From the NCBI GenBank assembly GCA_027600665.1, contig JADGJL010000052.1, positions 1-53,958 on the forward strand: 53,958 nt of DNA, given 5' to 3'. The position numbers and the translations under genes were made by a program. This document shows, piece after piece, positions 11,929 through 22,641 of the stretch (its first letter is position 1; each line of letters starts with the position of its first letter). Source of the stretch: Irineochytrium annulatum (taxonomy: Eukaryota > Chytridiomycota > Chytridiomycetes > Chytridiales > Chytridiaceae). The notes below the pieces were generated by a model. The model saw only the letters and a list, made by a program, of their open reading frames with translations, ran no database searches and was not told the origin of the DNA.

Positions 11929-12369
11929 TGATATTGGATTAGCTTTTTTTTTTTTTNNNNNNNNNTTGTATTAGGTATTAGTCTTGCATTTTCGCGCGAC
12001 GTTAATCAATTTGCCAACTGCCCCGACATGCTCCAAGCCCTCCAACGCGTAGTATCGTGCTGGACAGGCGCAAACCAAGCACACAAAAATAGGTCATAAG
12101 TCTAAAGCCAATAAGATGGCATTTTCTTCGCTTTTCCTCTCGTCTGCCTCGACCACAACGAAAGACGGCACGATCAAGCACGCAGTCCAAGTCACGCCCC
12201 TGCAATGATTCTTCCACTAACGTTGAGGGGTTTCCCACGACTTTGACAACTCACTTGATCAGCCGCACCGCGTTCCGATCCACGTTCTCCGACGTGGAGG
12301 ATAACTCGACCGCAATTTAAGGTCTCATCGCTATCAACACCTCGACGACTTTTCCCACTCCATCGCAAA
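11929..12369. other. Intergenic with assembly gap
   Basis: 3' UTR of the Rab GAP gene, a poly-T run broken by nine unresolved bases, then the promoter of the next gene. No ORF with family similarity. Confidence 0.6.
11957..11965. other. Nine-base N gap
   Basis: Nine N bases follow a T run of about 14. This is an unresolved homopolymer or small assembly gap in the 3' flank, outside coding sequence. Confidence 0.98.
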
Positions 12370-13218
12370 ATGCTTCCGAAGGCCCTCACCGCCGCCGTCT
12401 TCGCCGCATTCGGCGCCTACATAGTCTACACGGTCAAGGAAGGATTTATGCACGAGCCCATAGCCGTCGGGTTCCGGAAGGTTATCGCGGACCCGTGGGC
12501 ATTCGCCGCGCTCGCAGACTATGTTGCATCGCTTTCTCTCGGGGCCGCGTTCCTGTTCGTTCAAGCGTCTGACGAGTATGGACCGTTGGCTGGCGCGATC
12601 GCTGCCGTGACGCTGACGGGGCTCGGGAACCCGATCCTCTTATTCTCGTCGGCGGCGCTGTTGCTGATGAGGGGGGGTGCGACGGTCAAGAGCGCGTGGT
12701 TTACGGAGAGGGGCGCGCATGTTAACAAGATCGGGCTTGGGATCTTTCGAGTCGTCACTGCCGCGAACTTTGCAGGTAATGCGGTTACTATTTGTTTGTT
12801 TAATTTCTTCTGTTATTAAACGCATTTTAAAAGTGTACACGGCCATCGTGGTGCGAGCTTTGTACATGGAGAGTATCTCAGCCGGCTGGAATGCGATTAT
12901 GCTGGAGCCTTGGCGTGTAGCGACTCTCGCCGACGCGTTGGGCGGGGTAAGCGCCACTGCGGTTTGCGAAGCCTAATGTCTGTTAACATATACTATCTTC
13001 AGGTCCTGTTCGGCTCGGTGTACATTGCCACCCGTGAGTGGAACAGGCCGGTGGTGGCCCTCAGCTTTATTCTCGCATTGATCTTCCTCGGGAACGGGAC
13101 CGGCTGCGTCTACGTGCTTTTGGCAACCCACGGCCATCTGTCGGTCCGCGATGCCATCTTGTCCAACGAGCCGGTGCTTCTTCAGCGCCACGGCTACACG
13201 GCTATCTCTTCCCAGTAG
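12370..13218 (+). CDS. DUF1475-like multipass membrane protein with internal duplication
   Basis: Exons 12370-12775, 12834-12946 and 13003-13218 give 244 residues. The protein has about six hydrophobic segments. Two related halves are visible: a DPWAFAALADYVASLSLGAAFLF block early and an EPWRVATLADALGGVLFGSVYI block late. Each is followed by two more hydrophobic helices with a small-residue motif (LTGLGNPI and FLGNGTGC). The pattern of D/E-P-W, a Leu-Ala-Asp helix start and a later Gly-Asn is what I know from the DUF1475 family of plants and some protists. The biochemical role of that family is unknown. The start is the first ATG. No signal peptide apart from the first membrane helix. Confidence 0.7.
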
Positions 13219-13474
13219 TTACAACAACGAGACTTGTGCCTGATATTGAGCCTGGAATGCTTATCATGATGTTTTGTAAATAAAAATTATCGTTTGCCTG
13301 ACAACGCTTGCTAGCGCTGTTACTTTACGTTTGCCTCTCAAGCGCTTTCCTCCGCATGGAATAAACCAGCACTTACCGCCGTGCTGTTCGTGCCTGCTGA
13401 AGGTGTGAGCGCTCTGCAACAGACATATAAGTCGCAATAAAGCGCGTCTTTTTCTCTGCCCTCCTTCGAGAACG

Positions 13475-14914
13475 ATGGTAAGTGGTAAGAGCGTGGGACC
13501 GTCGCCGAAGCCTCTTCTCCTTCGTTGATCTCGACCATATCTGACACCTTTCGTTGTGATCAGGACTTCTCGGAGGCAATGGCGAAGGCCAAACGGGCGG
13601 ATTCAAACGTCGAGCGCAAGATTGAGAAGCTGCAGAAGAAAACTGTGGGCGAAGGCGGTCCGACGGCGGCCGACCTGGAGCGTGAGAAGCAGCGTAAGCT
13701 GGAGGCTTTGAAGGCCGCTGCCGCGAAGCTTTCGGTGGCGGACATAAAGATTCCATGTAGGGTCTGCATGCATCCCACCTGTTAGTAATACACCTGCCAC
13801 AGCTGCAGGCGTTTCTCCGCGACCGTCGTCTTCGAAGCCACAGGCTCGCGGTGCTGGGGTGAATGGGAAGGGTGGGAAGGGAGACGAACGTGCGTCGAGC
13901 AGGGGCGACAAGAGGAAGCCTACGGGGACGAAGTTGACGGGTGAGACGTCCCGGGCTCCTTCTCCACCTCGAGCGATGCAGTCGTTCTCGGACCTCATTG
14001 CGAAGGCAAACTCCATCAAGGATCCGAAGAGCAACTCGCCGAAGCGGGAGCTTGTCGGCAAACCGCGGCCTTTGTCACGGAATGGTCGCGAGGGGGAAGT
14101 GTCGGGCGGTGGACGTCCTTCTGGCGACTCAGGGATAAAACGACCATCCGGCTCGGCGCTGAAGTCGACGCAGCTACAGTTCAATGGGCACGGACGGCGC
14201 GATGGACGCCCACCGACACCGGATTCGAAGAGACCGAACTTCAGCGTCGCGCGACAGGGACTGGCCACTTCCGGAGTGAAAAGGAAGCGGGGGGACGTTC
14301 CGGACGATCTCGTGCCGCTGAACCGGGTGAAGAGGGACCGGACGACGTTGGAGGACACGCTAGATGATATTGCTCTGAAGAAGCGGAAGGCGAAGGGACC
14401 GGAGGCGTCGACGGGTAGACCGTCATCGATTTCGGCGGTGGGGAGAGGGGGCGACAGGGACAAGCCTTCAAGGCCGCAATCGGAGGAAATTCGGCGAAAA
14501 CCCGCGTCATCGTCTGCGGCGCCGTCGAGGAAACCGCAGGCGGAAGCTCGTGGTGGTGATCGAAATCTAAAGCCGGGCGACCGAAACGCGAAGCCGAGTC
14601 AATCCCGCCGACGGCGGGACTCTGAGGATGAGGAATCGGAAATATCGGAAGATGACGTTGGGCGGGGCCACGGACTGCCCGGGGTCGACATTTACGCGCT
14701 CATGGGTGTGAAGAGGCGAACGTAAGTTGTTTTACTGCGACATTGTCAGTCTGACTTCTGCTCCAGGTACGTTGATGACTCGGACTCGGATATGGAGGTG
14801 GGGCACAGTGTCTTGGATTTGGAGGAGCGAAAGTCGGCGGCGATAGGACGTCGGGAGGACATGGCTGAGGAGAAGCGTGAAATGGAGAGACTTAGGCGGA
14901 AGGGGAAGCTGTAA
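13475..14914 (+). CDS. SPT2 chromatin protein (histone chaperone family)
   Basis: Exons 13475-13477, 13564-13756, 13803-14721 and 14767-14914 give 420 residues. Spt2 binds H3-H4 and DNA and preserves chromatin during transcription. The N-terminal block has DFSEAMAKAKRADSNVERK and a coiled Lys/Glu-rich helix. The long middle is basic and Ser/Pro-rich, with GVNGKGGKGDE and many Arg-Pro-Ser units. The C-terminus holds the family signature: an acidic stretch (DSEDEESEISEDD), GVDIYALMG, then DDSDSDMEVGHSVLDLEER and a basic helix ending RRKGKL. The first coding exon is only the ATG, next to a perfect GTAAGT donor. If that intron is not used, translation could begin at 13579. Confidence 0.85.
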
Positions 14915-15359
14915 AGGACATTTATCATGTTATGCGATCTGAATCGAATTTTGTTATTTTCCGATGTTTTCATCTCTGTTGCCGCCGCCACCAGGTGGAT
15001 TACTCAACCATTAATAATAAAGTAACCCCATGTACGTAGAACTACCCTCTCCAAATCAGTTCTGCAAGGAAGAAGCAGCAGCCAGTCGGAAGTGTATTTC
15101 CGATCACGATTACGACAGGTTTGTTCGGGCTTCAGACGAGCGATGCTGACTAAGACAGGGACAAGTATCAGCATGCCTGCAGGCAGGCATTCCGTGCATA
15201 CACGCTGTGCATGAAGCGATGGAAAGAAGCGAAGCTGGATATGATGGCGAAACCAGTCGATGACCGGAATAATAAAATGAACTAAAATAACGCGCGTCCT
15301 TTACTTCGATCGTGCCTTTAGTATCCGACCGATCATGTGAATGAAGTACACAAGCGAAA
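14915..15359. other. Intergenic between convergent genes
   Basis: Shared 3' flank of SPT2 and SART1. An AATAAA-like word near 15016 fits polyadenylation of SPT2. A short GC palindrome (TGCCTGCAGGCA, about 15175-15186) is present. Nothing else supported. Confidence 0.5.
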
Positions 15360-17992
15360 CTACTTTGGTCGCTTCGCGGCGCTTTCCACATCGAAGCCCC
15401 CTTCCGTAGCCGGTCGCTTTTTCCCCGCAGCCAACCCAAAGGTAACCTTTTCGCGGTTGGACGGCATCGCCGCTGCGGCGTCCACGACCGTGCTCACCCT
15501 TGGCACAGCTGCCTGACCAGTACTTCCCAAAGCCCCGCCCCCGCCGCCTTTCTTCGCCTTCCCCGATCCTTTTTTCTTCAGCTCCAACGCCCTCGCCTCC
15601 TCCGCGGCAACGACCTCGGGTGGCAAGAGCCCTCTGTTTCCAACCGACAACACCACATGAGCCGTGCTTGCGGACTTTGTCTTCTCCAGGAGGGCGGACG
15701 CGGTGTGAAGCGGTGTGTCCGTGTTAACCATCTTCTTCAGCTGCTCTTCCTCCTCCCACTTCTTCAATCGCTTCTCGGTCTTCATCTTTCCGGAGTACTT
15801 TCCGTGAAACTTATGAGACAAATGTCGAAAAGCCTTAAAGATCATTAGACGCAACGCGAAAGAGCAAATTATGGGGCTAAAGTAGTACGAACCTCCTTTG
15901 CGTCGAGCGGCCGCCCGTATTCGTCAGTGTATTTAATATTGACATCCGGCGTGTAGTCCTTGAATTTCTCCTCTATCTCCCTGGCTTTCCGACGCTCCGC
16001 TTGCCGCTGCTCCTCTTCCAACTTGTACTCATCCACGTAGCCGCCACCCCTACCTCCCTTGGCCTTATTCCTCGCCTTCTCCCTTTCCTTTTCCAATTCC
16101 CGCAGCTTTTCGGAAACCCTCTGTTGCTCCATCCACTTCATCTTGCTCAGTTGCTTCTTCTCCCTTTCTAATTGGTCCTCCGAGACCTTCTCGACCAGAC
16201 CTTTCTTAGAAAGCAATTTGATGGTCGAGGCTAAACCGGAGGCAACAAGCGGCTCTTCTTCGATAGCACCGCTCTGACAATCCCCGTTACACGGAGTTCT
16301 TGGAAAAGAAGCACTTACAGTGTTGAACACATCCTCCTCCGAATCCTTCGGGACGGGGCGGGCAGACTCATCGTCACCCTCCTCCATAGGCTCTCTCCAA
16401 CCGCCGGCAGAATCCTCGGTATTACCGGCGCCGTCTGCCATTTGCACGTCCACATCTTCCTCATCTGGAATAGCGAGTCGCCGTTGCATTGTGGGCTCCT
16501 CTTTGGGCGGGTTGTAGGAAGGCGCAGTCGAAAGGTTGTTGACAAACTCAGACGTAGCGGAGAGAACAAGCCCACCCGATAAGCTCGCGTCCTCAGCGGG
16601 TGTCTCTGTCACTTGTAAAGATCATTAGTGATAGAATTCAATATGTATGCTTACATCCAAGAATCTCCTCCGCGGTCGGCGCGGCCTTCATCTTCTTGAC
16701 GGCAACCTTTCTCGCTTTCGCTAAAGCTTCCTGAAGATCATCGTCATCAACAAAGTTTGTGTCCGAGATGTTGTTCTCCAGATTGCTTCTCTTCACAAAG
16801 CTATCAGTCATTCCGCCCCCTTCCGTCGTATCCATTTGATTCTCACCCCCGCCGCGGGCCCAAATCTCAGGATCGGCTTCAAGCACGCGTGTTTTTGACT
16901 TCTTTTTCCTCTTCTTCGGCTTATTAAATCCGACCTCCTCGGCCGTGTAGTAGTCTTTCACCTCCCTCATTTTATCGTACTCGGTGTCGACCAACATGCC
17001 GCCGCCCGCACTCTGCCGCAAAGCTTCTGCAACCTTGAGTTGCTTCGTTTCCTCGTCTTCGACCTCGACAACACCCGTCGCATTCAAAACAAACCCTTGC
17101 TTCATAGGTCCATCAATAACCTCGTCGTAGTGACCCAAGAGCTTAGATTTCCCGCCGTTCATGTCGTCCTCCTCATAACCTTTGTAACCAGGCTTCTTTT
17201 TCAGGTTATCCAGGTGTTTTCGCAGCCTTTCCTTCTCCGATATTGCAACGCTGACGAGTTCATCTTCCTCCTCTGAACATACGTTAGATAGCACGGGCAC
17301 GATTAACAAACCTTCTCCGTCAAGGATCTTGCGGTCAGCAAGTACAAGGATCTCGTCCCTCATATCCTCTACGTCATGCCCAACGCGTAACCCTGCCAAA
17401 TCAGCTTATATAGAGTTAGCGATGACCACTGTCTCGAAGACTATCGTACCGGAGGTGTATAAAGAATCCTTATCAAGCTCATCCATTTCCTTCGCCTTTT
17501 TCGCCGCCTTCTTCTTTTCCCTCAGCTTCTTCCGTTTAACTTCTTCTTCATGTTTTCGCGCCCAGGTCAACGCGTCCTCCTCGCCCTCGCTTTCCGCCCC
17601 CAAGCCTTTCCCCTCCAGCCGTGCATTCAACTTCTCTGCATTCGTTTCTCTGATTTCAATGTAAGTAAAACCTAATGGATCACCATTTACGTACTGTTGA
17701 AACTTTGCGATCTTAGCTCGTCTGTAATCAAGAGTGAGTACTTCACCAACACGCGTGCTTGTACCTTTCTAGTATCCTTTGCTGCTTCTTCCGTTCGTTA
17801 GCAAAGTTCGACTCTGCTGCGACATTCTTGGCGTTCTTCTCATTGTTGAGAGGCTTCAATCCAAGGCTTATCCGCAGTCGATTGGTCTCCTCGATCGAAA
17901 GAGAGACCTCCTCGACAGCTCCACCGTCCTAGAGACAACATCAGTTCAGACTATTGGCGAGGTATGCTTCAATCAGCCATACCTCCTCCATT
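15360..17992 (-). CDS. SART1/Snu66, U4/U6.U5 tri-snRNP splicing factor
   Basis: Nine exons: 17992-17984, 17928-17765, 17721-17695, 17649-17450, 17392-17312, 17272-16655, 16611-16319, 16273-15893 and 15833-15360, giving 748 residues. SART1/Snu66 is a tri-snRNP component needed for spliceosome activation. The match runs end to end: LSIEETNRLR near the start, GLRVGHDVEDM, LRKHLDNLKKKPGYKGYEED, the LSATSEFVNNL block, EEEPLVASGLASTIKLLSKKG, PDVNIKYTDEYGR and RHLSHKFHGKYSGKMKTEKR, closing with NTDTPLHTASALLEK. Exon 1 is only nine coding bases (MEE). A 39-nt stretch (17311-17273) is a stop-free in-frame intron by family comparison. Its start codon faces cyclin C across 183 bp. Confidence 0.93.
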
Positions 17993-18175
17993 CAATTGGC
18001 TGCACTGCGACCAATGCAGTTGTCAATGAGACGCGATGAATGAGACGTCAAGTGGAATGGCTTGAGGGCTGCAAGCTTCACCTTGTACGTCGCTCAAGCT
18101 CGCTCGCTCTTTCGAGCATCCATCTTCTACTTTTCTCTGTGATTCCTTAGTCAAGGGCGAGAGGAGAACGACGTT

Positions 18176-19227
18176 ATGGCTGATTTCTGGAGCTCGAGTC
18201 AATGGTAATGCCAGGCGAACTGCGCGATCTGATGATCATGTAAAGCAATCACTGGCTCTTTACAAGGGACGACCTAGCGCAGGCGCCGGCTCCATTAAAA
18301 GATCTTGCCTTCATATCTTACAGGGAGCGACTGAAGCTGAAAGTCTTCTACACCACACGTTCGAATGCCATAGCAAGTTTTTGCTGACTCTTTGCCGTAG
18401 TAATACAGAAATTGGGTCGCCGTCTCTCTTGCAAACAGCAAGTCGTCGCGACGGCGTTTGTGTATTTCAAGCGATACTACGCAAGGTATGGTTTGTGCCA
18501 TTTGTAACTGCTCATACCTGCAGAAACCAATTTCGCAGCCCTTCTAAGCCCATTCTTGTTGCGACGACATGCTTGTACTTGGCATGCAAGGTTGAGGAAT
18601 GTCCAGTTCATATAAAGCAATTTGTGACCGAGATGAACTCTTTAATGAATGGTGCGTAGATGCGTGAGAAGGAAGCTCAGACTTTTGGTCAGATTCAGGT
18701 GGATTTGCGCACACGGCCGCTAACATCGCGGAGTGCGAGTTCGATTTGATGGAGGAACTTGATTACTACATGATCGTCTATCACCCTTATCGCCCACTCG
18801 TATCGTATGTACTTCCTTCTGTTCGTTTCTCTGACATCATCCGCGTCATAGATTCTCTAACCAACTGCGGCTGGACAAGAGACTTCTTCAGCAGGCATGG
18901 TTCGTCGTGAACGACTGCTACAAGGCTGACTTGCCGTTGCTATATCCACCGCACATGATAGCGCTGGCGGCCTTGCTATTGACCCTTGGGTCGGATGAAA
19001 ATCCAATCCCAAGCTCTGGTGACGTGGACGTGAAAGAATGGTTCTCCAGTCTATATGTTCGCATGGAAGATGTAGGTGACATTCTTACCAGCATTAACTC
19101 ACCGGCCTCGAAGCTTGTTGTTGTCGTGCAACAGATTTTTGATCTGTATCAGGTCATGGAGGAGTACAAGGAAGCACAAATACCTGAAATCTTGCAGCGA
19201 CTTAATAAACCGTTAGACGTAATCTGA
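18176..19227 (+). CDS. Cyclin C, Mediator CDK8-module cyclin
   Basis: Exons 18176-18204, 18267-18358, 18401-18485, 18524-18651, 18693-18804 and 18852-19227 give 273 residues, close to cyclin C in length. The N-terminal MADFWSSSQW is the short cyclin C leader. The first cyclin box contains LGRRLSCKQQVVATAFVYFK, PILVATTCLYLACKVEE and ECEFDLMEELDYYMIVYHPYRPL. The second box has LLYPPHMIALAALLL. Cyclin C partners CDK8 in the Mediator kinase module and controls stress genes. The gene is divergent from SART1. Splice junctions are fixed by an unbroken match through the first cyclin box. Confidence 0.94.
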
Positions 19228-19391
19228 TTGCCTTTCATGTTTTCAATGTTGTTCGGCGGTGCACAATTGTGTTTGATCATTGAGTCAGTCAAAGTTTTAA
19301 TCGAAATCAACTTCGTCGATCGAACGCGAACCTCGCCCTTGTCCATTTACAGCGACCTTGGTCGTAACGCCTCCGCCACCGCGACCTCGCA

Positions 19392-21385
19392 ATGCCTCAC
19401 GAGCAGCCCGTTATCGATGGTGTGTCCTCGCTTCGTGTGCACTATGCTAATGAAGACGTGGCAGATCCTCGATTTTCTCGCGCCGATGCAGCCAAGATAC
19501 ACGCGGCTGCAGTGACCCGAAACTATTCAGTAAACCCTCGCCTTGGTTTGGCTTGGATGCATAAAATGTGTACTCATAATCGCGACAGATTATCGAACTG
19601 TCTCCGGTGTCAACGGCCCTCTTGTGATCCTTGATGATGTTAAAGTATGTATATTAAGCTACGATTGCACTAAACCTCCATTTTAGTTCCCCAAATTTGC
19701 TGAAATTGTGGAGCTCACGCTTCCCGATGGATCGAAGAGATCTGGTCAAGTTCTTGAGGTTCAAGGGAAGCGGGCAGTGGTTCAGGTTGGTTTGGTCTCG
19801 TTTCGCGGACGTGTGCATGACTTTGAGCATCGCGGGTTAGGTTTTCGAAGGAACTTCCGGCGTTGATGTGAAGGCAACTAGAGTGTCCTTCACGGGAGAT
19901 ATTTTGAAAACTCCGGTTTCCGAAGACATGCTGGGTCGGATCTTCAACGGCTCCGGGAAGCCTATCGATAAAGGCCCCAAGGTTTTTGCCGATGATTACC
20001 TCGATATTCAAGGTTTTACTTTCCGTTACGAGATGAAACTAACGAGACGTCAAGGGCAACCGATCAACCCTTTTTCGCGTATTTATCCTGAGGAGATGTT
20101 CCAAACTGGTATCTCCACTATCGATACCATGAACTCCGTTGCTAGGGGGCAAAAGATTCCAATTTTCTCTGCCTCTGGTTTGCCGCACAACGAGGTGGCT
20201 TTGCCACGTATGATGCGTGTACTTATTACGTATAGATTGCTGCTCAAATCTGTCGTCAAGCGGGTCTCGTGAAACGTATAGATAAGGGTGTTTTGGATGG
20301 TCACGAAGACAATTTCGCGATTGTGTTTGGCGCCATGGGAGTTAACATGGAGACCGCTCGTTACTTCAAGCAAGACTTCGAGGAGAACGGGTCGATCGAG
20401 CGGGTGACGTTGTTCCTTAACTTGGCTAATGACCCTACGTACGAGAGAGATTTTTCTGCTTCGTTGGCTTATTGTTTCTATAGGATTGAGCGTATCATCA
20501 CACCTCGTATTGCCCTAACGACCGCGGAATACTACGCTTACCAATTAGAAAAGCACGTGCTGGTCATTCTTACTGATATGTCGAGTTACGCGGACGCCCT
20601 TCGAGAGGTTTCTGCCAGTCGTGAAGAGGTGCCAGGTCGTCGTGGTTACCCGGGTTACATGTACACGGACTTGGCAACTATATACGAACGTGCAGGTCGA
20701 GTCCAAGGACGCAACGGTTCAATTACGCAGATCCCAATTTTGACGATGCCGAGTGACGGTAGGCTATGGTGCGAGAACAAGCGGTTGGCTAACTTATGTA
20801 GACATAACCCACCCAATTCCGGATTTGACAGGATATATTACGGAGGGACAAATTTTTGTCGATCGTCAACTTCACAACCGGCAGATCTACCCGCCGATCA
20901 ACGTTCTTCCTTCCTTATCTCGCTTGATGAAATCGGCCATCGGCGACAACATGACTAGGAAGGATCATGGCGATGTCTCGAACCAGCTTTACGCGAAGTA
21001 TGCCATTGGAAAAGATGCCGCCGCGATGAAAGCTGTCGTTGGTGAGGAGGCACTAAATCAGGAGGACAAGCTGGCTTTAGAGTTTCTTGATAAATTTGAG
21101 AAGGGTTTCGTTGCGCAAGGTAGTCGTAATGGTCTTCATTATTATTAATATTGTAATAGGGTACAATGAGGGAAGGACTATCTTTGAAAGCTTGGACCTT
21201 GCGTGGACCTTGCTTCGAATCTTCCCGAAGGAGATGCTTAACAGGATTCCGCACAACATCATTCAGGAGTTCTACGTACGTTACTCTGCGGTTGTTTGCT
21301 TTTATTGGGTGGTTAATTACAGGTTTGTATACAGCAACGTGAGCGGGCTAAGCAAGGCGGCGGAACGGCGGCAGCGGAGAAATGA
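19392..21385 (+). CDS. V-type proton ATPase subunit B
   Basis: Exons 19392-19545, 19589-19644, 19687-19785, 19841-20012, 20055-20194, 20236-20438, 20484-20758, 20802-21119, 21160-21275 and 21323-21385 give 531 residues. Subunit B is the non-catalytic nucleotide-binding subunit of the V1 sector that acidifies vacuoles and endosomes. Landmarks are [53 protein letters not shown] joined to [63 protein letters not shown] and [15 protein letters not shown]. Two introns (42 and 45 nt) have no stop and a length divisible by three, so unspliced sequence reads through; family alignment shows both must be removed. The donor at 20195 is the weak GTGGCT. The N-terminus is about 30 residues longer than in yeast. 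Confidence 0.96.
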
Positions 21386-21391
21386 AAGAAC

Positions 21392-22494
21392 TCATACACT
21401 AGTATCTCTTTTTTTGTCATCAATAAATACGCCATTTTCTTCTGCACCGCCTGCTCTCTCCTCCGCTGCATTAAGATTCTCATCCACGCCATCCGTCTGA
21501 ATCACCTGCGCCCCATCGCTTTGATTCCCAGCACGGTGTTGTGCCAGGTGTTGCGCCTGCTTTCGCATTTTTTTCCTCTTCTTCTTCGATAGCTTCTCTC
21601 CAGCCTCCGGCTCTTCGGGAACCGGCGCCTGCGGTGGAAAGGGCAACTGCGGCGCTCCGTAGGTAGCGTTAACAACCAAGGAGACTGCCGCAGTGCCACC
21701 CCCGTCCGAAACTGCATCCACGTCTACCTCTCCGCCGTCATTGTCGACCAAATGTACATCTGAGCGAGGTGACGAGGATATTTGGTAAAGCGGGGTTTGT
21801 TTAAGAAATGAAGGCAATGCGTGCGGGTTCGCTGGGATGTCGGGACGCCTCGCAATGTCTTCCAAGTATGACAAAACCGACAAGAGTGCGGTGTCATCTT
21901 TACAATCGTATTCAGAATCGCTGACGGTAAAGGTTGGTAGCAGTAGCAAATTCGCAGGGGTGCTAGAAGACTTGTAAATGCTGTCGTCCAACAATATGGT
22001 GTTCATCTAAAGGTATCAGATATTAAAATCTAAATTCATGTATTAACAGGCAGTACATACTGGTCCCCAGATGTTGTCCCTGTTTATCCAAGGATCCTGC
22101 CAAATCTTCCGCAAATCCTTTACGGTTTTGTTCCCCTTGACGAAATCGCATCGAGTTCGGTCCCACACGAATAGCAAATCTTGCGCCCTGTCTTTCATCA
22201 AGAAGGTTGCCAGTGGAAGAGCGTTCTTTGGCGTCGCCGAAGTCCACGCTCCGACATGGAACTGGTCAAACAACCGGTTGATAAAATAGTCGAGAAACGG
22301 ACGCTGGTAGATTCTGTGCAGAAAGCGTAAGAAGAGTTTAATCATTCACCGCGTTACTTTTTCCCATTTACAGTGCCATCTGGATGCTTAGGGCAGAATG
22401 GGTTCGCATTCGAGCTATTCTTGTCAGCCGCCTTGCTGATGCGATGCATCAGCGTCCCGTTCAAGTCCAGCACCACTAGCACTTGCTTCTTCAT
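21392..22494 (-). CDS. FCP1/NIF-type HAD phosphatase-like protein (DLNGT motif)
   Basis: Exons 22494-22358, 22313-22061 and 22006-21392 give 334 residues. The HAD core is clear: motif [12 protein letters not shown] (residues 7-17), [28 protein letters not shown] with motif II, and motif III near ILLDDSIYK. The FCP1/NIF family usually has DxDx(T/V); here the second Asp is Asn, which removes the usual acid/base. The tail after about residue 210 is acidic and low complexity, with a basic [13 protein letters not shown] run that could be a nuclear signal. The ATG at 22494 is the first in frame after a stop-like 5' flank. Substrate is unknown. Its stop is 6 bp from the V-ATPase B stop. Confidence 0.85.
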
Positions 22495-22641
22495 ACTACA
22501 AATGATCAAGCCTTTTTTGCAACTTGGGGAACTCTGCAAGGAGAAGGATATAATTGGCAGTAATGGCCGCTCTATGAGTTTACAATAAACGAAAAAGGAA
22601 TGGAGAGAGGGAATCTTTGCTGCTTCCTTTCGCCGCCTCGC

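Noticed and set aside
13603..14463. Reverse-strand frame of 286 codons across SPT2
   Set aside because: It is antisense to the SPT2 exon, which has a clear family match.
18358..18400. GTTCGAAT word that looks like a tRNA B box
   Set aside because: No A box or cloverleaf could be formed, and it lies in a cyclin C intron.
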